A DNA stretch of 64,000 nt from Gari tellinella (GCA_922989275.2 OV277869.1:27786189-27850188); one strand, 5' to 3'. Positions 23,935 to 35,939 are shown, numbered from the stretch's first letter. Numbers and translations are program-made. Notes: generated by a model not told the origin, from the letters alone.

Positions 23935-24205
23935 ATTTGCAAACAACTTGAATCCAGTTCAGACTCCACGGAACGTGGCGTCTGATCTGTATTCAAGCTG
24001 TTTGTCACTCGTCATTGTATTTCTTCTGTGAAAATGTCCACTAATTATGTAATTTTGAGAAAAAAACAGCAGACGACAGTTATAATCAGACGATATTGCA
24101 GCGGTAATAGTGTAAGACATAACTGTCTTGTTTGAGGAACAGCGCAAACATTGTTTCGAGGAGGGAATGATTGTTGGGAGGGCCGTTGTAGGGAGGGAGA
24201 ACTGA
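23935..24205. repeat. Family E MITE, copy 5 (left end lost)
   Basis: Central hairpin 'CAACTTGAATCCAGTTCAGA' with its return, then 'GGAGGGAATGATTGTTGGGAG' and 'GTTGTAGGGAGGGAGA'. From 24206 to 25084 there is no recognisable feature. Confidence 0.6.
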
Positions 24206-25086
24206 AGCGCAACTCTACCCTTTCACTGTTAAAGATAGAATCGAAACTGCCGCGATCGTCTTTAACGTATTAATAAAACAGCCAACAATATATAAGCACG
24301 GCACTTTGGCCGTGAATAGATTATGGTTTTCGCAATAATAATGGACGCCATTTTCATTGATTTGACCAATGGCGCATATTCTTTTATTTTCAATCATTGA
24401 TCAAACAACCATATGCATCCTTAACAAAATCGGCAGCTTAAACTACATATCGTTATAAAAGATATAATGACGAATGGGTTTTGATTCGAAGGGACGAAGC
24501 TCATAACAAAGAATTGTTGGAGTAACAAATGGAGTGAAAATACCAGAAAGAAGAAAACCAGGTCCTTCATTCTATATCAGGTAAGTAACAAAACAATTAT
24601 ATTTCTTGTTATCACACGTTGAATCTCATAATGGTCATTATCATCAATAGAATGAAATCATCAATCGAATATTCACATTATTCACCCACTACATTCTTAC
24701 AAAAGAAATAAACACAATAATGTCAAACAGTTTAGACCTTTATCAAACTCCGAGGTTGGCAGATAAAATCTAAGAAAGATATTTACCTAGTCGTGCACTG
24801 ATCAGCAAAGCTACAGTGGCTATGTAAACATATGTTTCAACGTCATTGTTTCCTATATATCGGTCAATTATTATACAATACTCAACCAAACAACACGGAC
24901 AGTGCTGTGGGTCTAAATGGCAGTTCTGGAGTTGTACCATTGACCTTGTGCCTGTCTGGTAGATCTTGCTGGTAGGGATTGCCCAATCGATTTGAAACCA
25001 TTTGGCTAGGGGTCTATGGTGTAATTCTTGGACAGCTTTATGTTTATGAACTAAGGGTGTACCACGGCCATGGATTATACAATACT

Positions 25087-25262
25087 CAACCAAACAACAC
25101 GGAGAGTATTGTTTTAAACATTCTTTTTACGACTTGTGAACTGCTCTCCGGCTCTACACTGAAACAAACAAACAAATTCAACCAAACAACATGGAGAGTA
25201 TTGTTTAAAACATTCGTTTTACGATTTGTGAACTACTCTCCGGCTCTACACTGAAACAAACA
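25087..25262. repeat. Two-copy tandem repeat, 92-bp period
   Basis: 'CAACCAAACAACACGGAGAG' at 25087 recurs at 25179, each followed by 'CTCTCCGGCTCTACACTG' and a CAAA run. A short related piece is at 24886. Confidence 0.75.
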
Positions 25263-25469
25263 AACAAACAAACAAAACACCACTCTGTTTTAATCATGCC
25301 ATTGATCTTTTAATTATTTGACTCATTTTAAAAATGAGTTTACAAACTTACTATAACAATTTTCTAATCTTGGTAATAATATTGAAAGAATTTCCATGTT
25401 TCCATGCATCTCAATATTGTATCATTTTTTATTGTGAATGTATTTATTTGTCTTTTTTGCTTTGTAGGT

Positions 25470-25572
25470 ACATTTATATAATTTCATGTGAAGCGCTTTT
25501 GAACGCACAACTCCTGTGTGAAAAGAGCGCTATATAAATCGGGTAAAATAATAATAATAATAATAATAATTA
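25470..25572 (+). repeat. Retroposon 3' tail (SINE or LINE end)
   Basis: 'GAAGCGCTTTTGAACG' and 'GAGCGCTATATAAAT', followed by an (AAT)n run. GCGCTATATAAAT plus a trinucleotide tail is a common end of invertebrate LINEs and SINEs. No body is recognisable upstream. Confidence 0.5.
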
Positions 25573-25711
25573 GGTAAGAGGTGTTAAATAAGCTTCTGGT
25601 TGGATCATTACTACAACCTTAATTGTAAACACTTTGGATCTATAAGGTATTGTTAGTTTTGTCCATATGCAGATTATATTACCGGTATATAAATATTAGA
25701 TGGCAGTTTGC

Positions 25712-25826
25712 GTGACATTCAAATTGTCAACCCGAGAAACAGAATGTCACTCCGAGGCGTAGCCGAGGGTGACATTCTTGTTTTCGAGGGTTGACAATTT
25801 GAATGTCACGCAAACTGACATCTGAT
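25712..25826. repeat. Long palindrome
   Basis: 'CAGTTTGCGTGACATTCAAA' and 'TTGAATGTCACGCAAACTG' are the outer arms. Inner 'AGAATGTCA' arms close on 'CGAGGCGTAGCCGAGG'. From 25827 to 26777 there is nothing else. Confidence 0.75.
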
Positions 25827-26777
25827 ATTTATTTTATTACACCGAGCTTATCAACCCTGGTTTGGAATCGTCTCATTCTTATTTAACAAAATGTGTTGTG
25901 AATACCAATTTAGTGCGGACATGTACTTAACGCGGGAAATGACGTCGCCGTCTTATGACGTCACATTGTTTATAATTACATTACAAGAAAGAAAAAAGAA
26001 CGTTATGACAAGTAAATTGAAGAAACAGCGTCTTTACATTGTCTAGGTGGCAAATATCCTCTTTCGAAATGGTGGCAACTCGTTAAGGAATTGACAAACG
26101 GAAGCAACGTGTGCAGAAAATGCCAAAAGTTTGTTAGAAGTTACCACTTTTTAAAACGTTCTATTATCGCCCATAGCGAAAATCATGTCAGAGCTGACAG
26201 TATATTTAAGAGCGGAGAAAAAATAACTAAAGTCGTTTAGAGTGACGTCACAAAATAATATCCTAAAGAATGACAGTATAATTTTGGATAGATGTAAAAG
26301 ACATGCAAAATGTTTAACTTTAGGTCTATGGGAAATTAAGCGAGGTGTAATAATTAAAAATAGATAATGTATGCACATGTATAATACTAATTGTGACGTG
26401 TTTGAAATAAATAATATAACAATCATCCACAATTTTTTTCAAAGGTATTTAAATATGTGTTGAAATACATAATGCAAAAGTAATTGTAGCTATTGTCCAA
26501 AGACGGACTATGTGTTAAAGTCCGTAATGCAACAGTCGTTGTTACTTGCGTCCAAATACAAATTGTATATTAAAAAATATAACGAAACAAGCACTAGTAC
26601 ATACAGTGTAAAAAGAAACGCACATTTTTATCATAATATTATTTTTATGTAGAAGGAACGTACTTGTGAATTATAATTAAATCATTATGTAATTGGTAGC
26701 ATCACAACCTGTACAAATCGGTGCGGTGTTTGAAACCAGCTGTAGTTAATTCTTTTGATGCCATATAAATCGTGAAG

Positions 26778-27752
26778 TTTTACCCCTTCACCGTTTCATT
26801 GTCGTCTGCTTCAATTTTGTTGTTTGCAAGATCGTTTCAAAGTAAAGTTATTCTCAGTGTTGTTATACTTTCTGGTCCTTTGGAATCATCGATTTCAGCG
26901 CAAATTTACAGTTGAAAGTTGAATTCCGCTTAAGCTGGTGCTAGGGGGCGTGAGCACTGTTGCATATTTCAGTATTGCTCATGAACAGACTCAATTAAAC
27001 CGAGTCTGCAATTTTCAGTATTTGCTTTGTTTTCTGTGCTTTCAAAGGATCTCCCCTTATTCAGATTTATATAATTAACAACAGCAGATGTTAAGTGCTT
27101 GTGTGGCGGCTGTAAAAAGTCGCCCGTACTTCATGATCAGTGTTGTTATACTTTCTGGTCCTTTGGAATCATCGATTTCAGCGCAAATTTACAGTTGAAA
27201 GATGAATTCCGCTTAAGCTGGTACTAGGGGGCGTGGGCACTGCTGCATATTTCAGTATTGCTCATGAACAGACTCAATTAAACCGAGTCTGCAATTTTCA
27301 GCATTTGCTTTGTTTTCTGTGCTTTCAAAGGATCTCCCCTTATTCAGATTTATATATTTCACAACAGCAGATGTTAAGTGCTTGTGTGGCGGCTGTAATA
27401 AGTCGCCCCGTACTTCAGTCTCAGTGTTGTTATACTTTCTGGTCCTTTGGAATCAGTGATTCCAGCGCACATTTACAGTTGAAAGTTGAATTCCGCTTAA
27501 GCTGGTGCTAGGGGGCGTGAGCACTGTTGCATATTTCAGTATTGCTCATGAGCAGACTCAATTAAACCGAGTCTGCAATTTTCAGTATTTGCTTTGTTTT
27601 CTGTGCTTTCAAAGGATCTCCCCTTATTCACATTTATTCAATGTAGTATGAGTTAAAGCATATCGATACTAGTGTCAAACAGTTTGGATCCGGATGAGAC
27701 GCCGTGTTACGCGGCGTCTGATCAGGATCCAAACTGTTTGCACATGCTTTTT
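26778..27752. repeat. Family D MITE split by a tandem array
   Basis: The left piece 26778-26853 ('TTGTCGTCTGCTTCAATTTT ... GATCGTTTCAAAG') and right piece 27637-27752 ('CAATGTAGTATGA', then hairpin 27674-27741) are contiguous in the copy at 47035-47257. The intervening 780 bp is the tandem array listed next. Confidence 0.65.
26855..27632. repeat. Tandem array, about 283-bp unit, 2.75 copies
   Basis: Units start at 26856, 27139 and 27423 with 'AGTGTTGTTATACTTTCTGG' and are nearly identical; the third stops after about 210 bp. Each holds a hairpin 'CAGACTCAATTAAACCGAGTCTG' and 'CTAGGGGGCGTG'. A single reverse-complement fragment lies at 31147-31270. Confidence 0.85.
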
Positions 27753-28379
27753 TGCTGTCATGAAGAGGGAAATGGTCAAAAGACAGCACAATGTTTTTTC
27801 AGTATTGTGTTATTACCTTGTTGGAGACTTAAACGAATCTTGGGGTATGGTCTTCGTATACTAATTTTCTTCAATTAAAGTATTTCAATCTGCGCCTGAG
27901 CACGATGTGCGTTTCTTTTTGCACCGAGTATATTATTGCCCCTAGGCAGACTATCTGTTAAAAATACATTACATAACAGTTACGGTAACTATTGTTAAAA
28001 GGCGGACTGTATGTTCAAAGAAATACCATAATAGCAGTCATTGCTACTGTTGCCATTTGGCAGACTATATGTTAAAATAGATAATATAACAGGCATTATT
28101 TGTAAGAAATGTTAACCTATGCAACGCCATAGTCAACTGGCGTCGACAATACAAACTGTTTGACCCCTAACCATGCCACTGTGCGTTGCTGTGTCTGTTT
28201 AGGATCCCAACTTCTTGGCACATGTATCGATATTTCTTCCAGCAAACTAGTTTAAATAATACTTTGATATCATGGTTGAGGCAACAATTTTATGGTTGGC
28301 TGGAGTAAACGTTAACTTGCGATTTGTCGCGTCGAAATAGTTTTCTTCGTTTAAAATGATAATTTTTATCTCCCTATAG

Positions 28380-28524
28380 AATCTGGACAACTGCAATACA
28401 ACCTCGGCAAGCTTTACCACGGACGCATATACCATATCAATATGTGATTCCACTACAAACAGTACCAACAATGAGCAGTGTTCGCAGTTACAATTATGTG
28501 CCTACAATTCAATTCCTGAAGAGG
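28380..28524 (+). CDS. Exon 6: ApeC domain 1, C-terminal part
   Basis: A 145-bp segment open only in the phase needed: phase 0 at its acceptor (TCTCCCTATAG) and phase 1 at its donor (G|GTAATT). It aligns with the exon at 36503 (151 bp, same phases). Both have a cysteine near residue 5, a serine/threonine-rich middle and an ending of the type 'LCAYNSIPEE' against 'VCEYIPAKE'. In canonical ApeC domains this is the terminal 'CYY' strand. Threonine, serine and asparagine are very frequent, with NTT, NST and NNE-type stretches. The preceding exon of the domain (phase 1 in, phase 0 out, about 86 bp expected) was not found between 21838 and 28379. A minus-strand ORF over the same bases is a shadow. 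Confidence 0.62.
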
Positions 28525-29458
28525 GTAATTAATATAACTATTTTTCAGCTACATCCATGCAAACACAACACAACCGTTATCAACATGATCAAGTAATTTG
28601 GACTAACGAGGCTTCTAGATTTGAAAGATTAATATAAAGTTGAAATGTAAAAACTAAAAAGTCATTAGGAGCACTGATTAGTGAATTGATTGAGAGAAAC
28701 AATTCAAAGTGATTTAAAGTTCGGTTATCAAAAGTTATACTGGTTTTGTTTAGCATATCAAGAATGTTGATACACCAATAACGCGTAAGTAAATACAGTA
28801 AATATATTATCAGTGATTGTTAGTTTTACAAATCAAAATATTCCGAAACATTCTTTATCTTCGTTTTAGTAACTGTTGACGCCGTGCATTGAATTAGGAT
28901 TATAAGGACGCAATGTTCTCATCTTTTAAATGTGGATGATAAGTAATATAAAATTTGATTTCTTAAACACATAATAGATTTCAAAATCGGTACACACATT
29001 TCTTAGCTGGATAAACAATATTTCTAGCGGAAATTAAGATATTTTGATTGTTTTGAAACATTCATAAAGTGAAATCAAAGATATTGACTTTGCATTTTAA
29101 TGTTAACCATTTATCTCTTTGAATATCTTTAAGTACTGCGATCGTTTTTCAATTTCTTTATAACCTGTTATCCAATATGTTTCCAATTGTTTTTCAAATG
29201 ATTAATGTATACAAAAATACGAATATAAGAAACACAGCAGAGTTAAGTATTACAAACCTTACTCCGACTTCATTTGGTGACTTGTCCAAATTAGAGCCTA
29301 AAGGGGACTGTAATGTGTAATGTGTTATATTTTGTAACTAAATTTTGAGACATGATGCAGTTTGAAATGAGTTTCAGCTGATTGCAATTTTTAAAAAACA
29401 ACAACAACAATTACTCAGTATCTAATTATGATCAAAATACAGTCGAAATTCGATACTA

Positions 29459-29704
29459 CAGTGGAGGAAACGTTATTCTTTCCCAATAAACGCGTTTACG
29501 CTAAAACTATTATTTGCAGTGCAAACAGTTTGGAGCCAGATCAGACGCCAGGTAACCCGGCGTCTGACCAGGCTCCAAACTGTTTGCCACCAAGATAAAC
29601 ATGAATTATTAGAATTGTCCAAAAGTTGAACTTCTCTACGTTTTAGTGCTTTGCGTTTGCGTACATTTGCGTTTAAACGGGAAAGAATAACAGATTATCC
29701 ACTG
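29459..29704. mobile_element. TA-flanked MITE (family H), copy 2
   Basis: 246 bp, the same CAGTGGAG-type terminal repeats and TA flanks as copy 1, with the hairpin at 29521-29588. A second palindromic remnant (29770-29860, 'CGAACATACCCGTAT' and its return) follows directly. Confidence 0.8.
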
Positions 29705-30056
29705 TACGAGCTCGCTTCAATAGATCTTACCAGTAGCTCGTAAGTTGAATTTTGATAAGTCGATCTCGTTTAAGTCGAACATACCCGTATTTAAAAGCTT
29801 AAACGTGGCTAAGCGACGTTTTAACTTTGAAATAAGGGTATATTCGAACAAACGCGAGTTCGTAGAATCGAGTTTTTACTGTATAGTATAAATGTCAGTT
29901 TGTCAGTTTATTCGACCATAGTAGCAACGCTGTTGTTTTTGTTTTTTTCCTAACGTTGTTTGACATCTTCCAAAACCTTCGTCTTCATACGACTAATCGG
30001 CATCGTGCACTGGTCATATTTATATACGCCCATCTCCACATAGTACGGCGGTGATG

Positions 30057-30076
30057 CCCCCCCCCCCCCCCCCCCC
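30057..30076. repeat. Poly-C tract
   Basis: About 20 consecutive C. It opens a proline-run ORF that is not a gene. Similar C runs are at 58399-58425 and 60742-60758. Confidence 0.85.
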
Positions 30077-30651
30077 TGCCCATCCTACAGTTATCGATGT
30101 GACATCATTCTGCTATCAGCATCCGATTACCGCTTTCAACATGATTTGTGTTGGTCAAATATTCTTTAAATTAGTTATAACTAATGACAGAATAAACGTA
30201 TTTCAGAAAAGGTATATAAGAACTTTCTGGTTTACAATTGATCATCTGTATGATAGGAGTGTAAATTGTCTATTTGACTGGACATTATCACAAAGTTTGA
30301 TTATGATACAGCAGTGGAATTCATTCGATATTTTATTTGGTTTTGATTGGTTTATGCGAGTTTTATATTGAGTTACTCAAATAACTTTGTCAAAATTACT
30401 TATATCAAGACTCCTCAAGATTTAAATTTCAGAAATAAAAGCACGCAATATTTTTAGGAGACCTTATTATGGCATTTAATATGATAGAAGCAATATCACA
30501 CCATTAAGACAGTATCATGATTAGGGTCAAATCTTAAAGACAGTAAGATTAAAATGATGAAGCCAATAAATTTTGTACAGTATAGCAAACAAATCTAATT
30601 GTGCAAGCAAATGTCTGTTTTTTGTTCCAGAGGTTTTCTGTTACATTTCAG

Positions 30652-30951
30652 AGGTGGCGATAAGTAAATGGCCAAATGTTCCATTCGCTATGTTATACCC
30701 TGACAGTGGATGTCCTCGTTACGTAGACTGGAGCATGGGCTACATACGCTTTAATACATTATCGGAGGTTATTTGGGCTAATTATAGCACTCACAACATA
30801 CCGAAATATGTCCAAGAAATGGTCCTTTCTGGAAATGAGACGTTTCACATATATTTCTGTTTAAAGAAGAAACTCCAACAATCTCATGAAGCACTGCATT
30901 GGCCACGAGGGGAGTACAGTATATTACGAGTGCTAGATAAATGTCCCGATG
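30652..30951 (+). CDS. Exon 7: ApeC domain 2, N-terminal part
   Basis: A 300-bp exon, phase 1-1, with donor G|GTAGGT. The motifs match exon 3 in order: 'WPNVPFAML', 'SGCPRY', 'W.MGYIRF', 'FCLKKK', 'WPRGEYSI' and 'KCPDG'. This copy keeps the canonical 'WP.G.Y' of ApeC better than the first. There are two sequons (NYS, NET). An alternative in-frame acceptor 21 bp upstream (TTTGTTCCAG ending at 30630) would add seven residues. I chose 30652 because its first codons match exon 3 (AG-CTG against AG-GTG). Confidence 0.74.
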
Positions 30952-31146
30952 GTAGGTGTTTGTTTATTGTTTTGATATATTTTTGTTTCAGTCATGGGCC
31001 CATGAAACGTGAACTTTATATTCCAACTTGCAAATTATGTCTAGTCAGTTTATTAATATTTATACAGTAGAACCCTTCCAAACCGGAACCTCTAGATACC
31101 GGAATTCTGTCTAAACTGGACAAAAGCTTTGGTCTCGTGTCTAATC

Positions 31147-31270
31147 TAAGTAAGGGGAGATCTTTTGAAAGCACAGAAAACAAAGCAAATACTGAAAATT
31201 GCAGACTCGGTTTAATTGAGTCTGTTCATGAGCAATACTTAAATATGCAACAGTGCTCACGCCCCCTAAT
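31147..31270 (-). repeat. Single inverted copy of the 283-bp tandem unit
   Basis: Reverse complement of the part from 'AAAGGATCTCCCC' back to the 'GGGGGCGTGAGCACTG' words of the array at 26855. It is followed at 31330-31400 by half of a family C MITE. Confidence 0.7.
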
Positions 31271-31504
31271 CCTTCTTTACTTTACCCTTAATACCATAAA
31301 TATGTCTTTCTACGTCTTTAGTTTATTCATTCTTTTTCAACCTGCTTTAAGTGGTCACCTATATTCCATACTAGAAAAATTATATTTGGTAATAGATTAA
31401 AACCATTCCAAACTGAATACCCCTCTTAACCGGAACTTGTTGGTGCTCGTGAAATGTGAACACGTACGGGCATGATGTCATACTTATCGAAAACGAGGTC
31501 TTAG

Positions 31505-31647
31505 TCCAATGTTATAAAGCATTTGGGCTGAGTCTGAGTGTGTTTGCAAGCATTTGATTGGTCAGATTTGAGCCTAGGCTCAAATCTGACCAATCAAATG
31601 CTTGAGAACGACTTTAGAATAAACTGAAAAGCGTTATAACATTGGAC
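31505..31647. repeat. Palindromic MITE (family G), copy 1
   Basis: Ends TCCAATGTTATAA and TTATAACATTGGA. The central perfect palindrome is built on 'CAAGCATTTGATTGGTCAGA' and 'TTTGAGCCTAGGCTCAAA'. Other copies are at 39513-39660, 40606-40678 (half) and 47339-47450. Confidence 0.85.
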
Positions 31648-32523
31648 CCGGGGTACAACACACATATACAAAAGGTAAGATACAAATTATTGTATCTTAT
31701 CGTACAGCACGCGAAAAAAAACTCGGAAGTTACACAATTAATAGAGGATATTGAATTTGTATGTTTTCAGCAGTACATTTACTGAACGAGGTTGATATTA
31801 ATACGTTGCGAGCCTTGGCGAGCAACATAACATTTCATGCAACGAATTAAAAAGATTCACTGCTGCAAACATAAGAATATGATATTCTATTTTCCCCTTA
31901 AAAACAACTGACACAAAAATCCGAACGTTCTTACTTTCACTTTTTCCACAGCTATTAAGAAAAGGATTCGTCATAAGTGTTATTAGGTTTTGCTCATCCA
32001 TAGATAAAAACACCTATCAAAATATCTAAAGTAAAATAAAACCATCAATGTGTCTTGTGGAAATTCGTTTCCTGTTTGCATCAATGTGTTGTGAAAAGAC
32101 TAAGTCTTCTCTGATACCATATTTAAATTTTAAATAAATATTTAATCTAAAAGACTTAGAGTTCTTATTGGCTAGAAGTGATCATTTGACATTTAGTTTC
32201 GTTTTCAAAATTGCGTCATTAAATTACAAATCAGATTTTCCTGAGTTACTGAGCTTGACGTAGCTTGATTTGCGGCCTGAAGTTGCAGAACTGTTCGGTA
32301 GAATGTTTTTAGGACACTTGGAAATGTTTCGAGCCCTAGTAGTGAACTGGTGATCTAGGTTTTTTTCTAGATTCTCTTACTGATTCACAGTCGGAGTATT
32401 ATCATGTAGTATTTTGGTGAAGCGAAAATAAGTATAAGATATATTCACAGTACGCCGTTTTGGAACTCAATATGTTGCACGTTTATGAGATAAATACTGC
32501 TAATGATTTGTTTCTTCTTTAAG

Positions 32524-32622
32524 GTTTTACTCCAGAGAGAATATCAATCGCACTACCACCAATTAGGGACTGGTATGCATACGGAGAACTACCTAGATTT
32601 GAAATGCAGAGTAATGGTAGTG
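32524..32622 (+). CDS. Exon 8: ApeC domain 2, second part
   Basis: A 99-bp exon, phase 1-1, with acceptor TTTCTTCTTTAAG and donor G|GTATGC. Together with exon 7 it gives 'CPDGFTPE', then an LPP turn, W and 'GELPRFEMQ', parallel to exon 4. A second in-phase donor lies six bases earlier (G|GTAGTG after 32616), so two isoforms differing by two residues are possible. The lengths of exons 4 and 8 match only with the later donor. Confidence 0.72.
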
Positions 32623-32896
32623 GTATGCATGTTTACCTGAACTAAAAGACTTTGCAAAATTAATGCTCATTAGGTAATTTAATATATTGTAAACGATCTC
32701 TTGATGAATTCTCACTCTAATTAAACAATTAACGGTAAATGCAGATAAACATTGATGCAAAAAACTCCTTAGATTTTCAAAATTATATTATCTGGTTAGA
32801 ATTCAAACTGATTGCAATCAATATCGGTGGCTCTTTTGTGAAAACGCTGTAACTCGTTTTCAACTCCATGGTCCTGTTTAAAAATATACTCATTAC

Positions 32897-33160
32897 ATTT
32901 GCTAACAGAGAAGATCAAGCTAAGAAGAGTCCTATAATAGGCCTCTGATCAGGGTAAACACTGTTTGCTAATCTAAGCAGTACTTTTTCTACTTACCCAG
33001 AATACCAAGCAGACTAATTCATGTTTTGATTAACTTAAACGATCCATAAGGGAACATAATAACCCACAAGTGTGACTTAAAGTTGAAAGAGTTCAGTCTT
33101 ATTTAACAATTAAGTCGGACGACAAATTTAATGAGACGATATCCTGGCAGTGAATGGGTT
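32897..33160. repeat. Family D MITE remnant in the intron before exon 9
   Basis: Degraded hairpin 'TCCTATAATAGGCCTCTGATC' and subterminal 'AGTCGGACGACAAATTT' and 'GACGATATCCTGGCAGTGAA'. It ends about 30 bp before the exon 9 acceptor. Confidence 0.45.
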
Positions 33161-33191
33161 TCAAATGAACCGCTGAGAGTTACCTTTTCAG

Positions 33192-33277
33192 AATGCGTTA
33201 TTGAGGCATGCCATCACACGAGAGACCACAATATTCAAGTTCCTTTTCCCAAGGATCATACATATTTGTTTCTTAAG
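33192..33277 (+). CDS. Exon 9: ApeC domain 2, third part
   Basis: An 86-bp exon entering in phase 1 (acceptor TACCTTTTCAG) and leaving in phase 0 (AAG|GTAACG). It encodes a C-x4-C pair at the place of the canonical ApeC 'CC' motif, then 'NIQVPFPKDHTYLFLK', which parallels the family's 'I-LP--PFYLL' strand. Its phase change exactly reconciles exon 8 (phase 1) with exon 10 (phase 0), which is strong independent support. It begins about 30 bp after the end of a MITE remnant. Confidence 0.72.
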
Positions 33278-34361
33278 GTAACGTATCTTTCTTAAACTAG
33301 TACCCTTTGTCTGGTTAGAAAATTGATCCATTGAAAAACATTACTGTTTCCAAAATTATTTTTAGACCTTCTTAAATAAGATTCTTAGAGAAACGGTGTA
33401 TTTTTTATTCCGAATGTTTTTTCAACCACTTTTCTATTATCTGAAGACCTAGATTGTGGGGAATATTGGAATATAAACTTACAACATTAATTGACATCAA
33501 AAGAGTATGCTCTGAAAGAGTTTTACGAAAAAAAAATTGGAAAGTCAATACCATTTCTTAAATAGCTTTTTACGATTTTTTTAAAAATTGTGTTAGTAAA
33601 ATGTCCAGTGGTGTTTTAGATGAACCCGTAATACATGTTCTCATTGTTCTGTGACGTTAAATTACTTATGTCATGATTTAGTATAAGTGATAAAAAGACG
33701 TAGTTTGCACCCTTATAGTTCGACTTATCTTTTTGTGCTCAGTAAATGGTGATATGTAAGTTGCGATTGATGATAACCACTAAATATTATGCCAAGAGGT
33801 CATTCATAAAAACGAAAATCACACACACAGAAGAAACGAAATACAGCACACCCACAGACAATTTATGTAATTCTTTTGACAGTTTAAAGCTGCCATATGT
33901 ATAAAATATTCCAACTAATGTGTTCGTTTGAGTGGTCTTTTAACATGTGACATCTCTTCAAAGGATGACTCATTATTTCTGACCAAACTTGATAAAAGTC
34001 ATCTTAGTTCTTGTCGTTTAATAAGCTGACAAATTGACAATATTCAGCTAACGTTCTTTGGAGGTGGTTCTTAAAACACATCTGACTTGACATTATTTAT
34101 AATAGTACGTTTAGTCACACGTTTATGCGTTCCACGCAGAGCGTATTATCGTTTATGGGTACAATAACTCAGGATACTGTTTTACTAACATTTCGTAAGT
34201 TTTTACGTACGAGTTTAAATTTCTATGCTGAAAGTTTTGAAATCCGCTGTTTGGTTTTTCCCAAACAAATATATCTAGGTCTACGCTGGAAGACATAATA
34301 GAAATGTTGTGTATCAACAGACGGTGTCGTTCGAGTATAAGTGTTCTATTACTATGTCCCC

Positions 34362-34561
34362 TAACCCTTCACTACCAATTATTTTGTGACTTTTTTACCC
34401 CTTCACTGTCTCACTGTCGTCTGCTTCAATGTTGCTGTCTGCATTGTCATTTCAAAGTTAAAAGAATAAGGTAGTATGAAGAAATTCCTAAACGAGTGTC
34501 TGATCACGATCCAAACTGTTTGCATACACGCTTTTAAGTGTTTTTAGAGTGAAAGGGTTAA
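34362..34561. repeat. Family D MITE without one hairpin arm
   Basis: Ends 'AACCCTTCACTACCAA' and 'AGTGAAAGGGTTA'; words 'TGTCGTCTGCTTCAATGTTG' and 'CGATCCAAACTGTTTGCA'. The intron segments 33278-34361 and 34562-35390 show no feature. Confidence 0.6.
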
Positions 34562-35939
34562 GAGATATCTTAGAAATAGTAGTTAATCTAGCTGTCAGAA
34601 GTGTACACTAAACATTGTACATTTCCTTATTACTGTTTGAACTAAAATAATGTAGACTACAATTGATTGTTAAAAACTGTAGCATTATAGTTGATAATTT
34701 CGCAAACAATAGAGCCTGTTCTATTGTTAATATAAAAGTTTTTTACGCTCTTCGGTTTCTCACCAAATATTAGCATCGCAAAGCAGTGACTACCAACTGG
34801 AACAAACGCAGAGAAGGAGCGTTCGTAAGTAAGGTATACTAATGTTTTCATCTGACCTGGCCAACTAATTTTTGGATTGGAACTGGCTCCAACCTGTTTG
34901 CAATTGAAATAATATGTTTTATGCTTAAATGCGTTTGTTGGGAAATAATAACATATCAGTTAAATAAGCGCAGGCGTTTCGGGCAGCACGTTGACCATAC
35001 ATATCTCAAGTACGAAGGTGTACGAATAAAATCCGATGTTACTTTGCTTACCTTCTTACCATTACAAATTATTTCGTTCTAAACATAATTCGGCCAGGTC
35101 AGAGAAATCGCATGTAATACTAGGATTTACACTTATCTTGACGGCCGCGATTATCCTGCGTATTTACACTTGAACATAGTGGACAAGCGCCAAAACTTAA
35201 ATACGTAATCATAGAGTTATGCAAGCATTTAAGTAAAACGGTAAATTGATACTAAGTAACTCGTTGTCTGAAAAACGCCAATAACGTCTATCGATAAAGC
35301 TAAATTTTCTTGTTAATTCCTAATTTAAGAATTAGAAACATACAATTTTACGTAGATGTGGACAATACTGTGGTAGGAACATTTTTATTATAGTTTTTTG
35401 TGTCACCATGCTGGAGACATAGGTAACACTTAGGGGTCACTCTCTCGACGTCTGTCTGTCCGTCCTTCTATCCGTCTATTTGTCCGTCCGAGCGCAAGTA
35501 GGGTCACTTGTTGGGTTTTGAGAACAATAGAAGATTAGTAAATCCCATTCATTACGTTGTTATTATTTGGATTTATAACAAAAGAAAAACCCAACAACTG
35601 TCCAAATGTAAGGACATCCATCTGTCCGTCTTTTCGTCTATACGCGCTAACAAGTTGTGTATATTGGATTAGGTGACATAACACAGATCAAAAGAAAACA
35701 ATAGAGCTGTTCATTCCGTTAGTCCATGTTGGGTTTATGTGGCTATTTGGTTTATGTGGCTTCTTTTCTGTCTTTTCACACCTTTTAACAATGCGAAACT
35801 CACATAAACCTGAAACTTTAAAACGTCCGTATGTCTTTCCGTATGGCTTTTTGCGTCACGCTTCATAATGCCTGTTCTTTTGAGGCTTTTAAGATGAAAC
35901 TTCATGCATGGAAAGAGCTTGACTAGTGAAAATGAATTG

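Noticed and set aside
24770..25254. Opposed ORFs of 107 and 91 residues
   Set aside because: They read through the tandem CAACCAAACAACA repeat in both directions. No splice or homology support.
28247..28471. 74-residue minus-strand ORF
   Set aside because: It is the antisense shadow of ApeC exon 6, which has correct phase and paralogue support on the plus strand.
30051..30371. Proline-run plus-strand ORF of 106 residues
   Set aside because: It starts in a poly-C tract and shows no family similarity or conserved splice signals.
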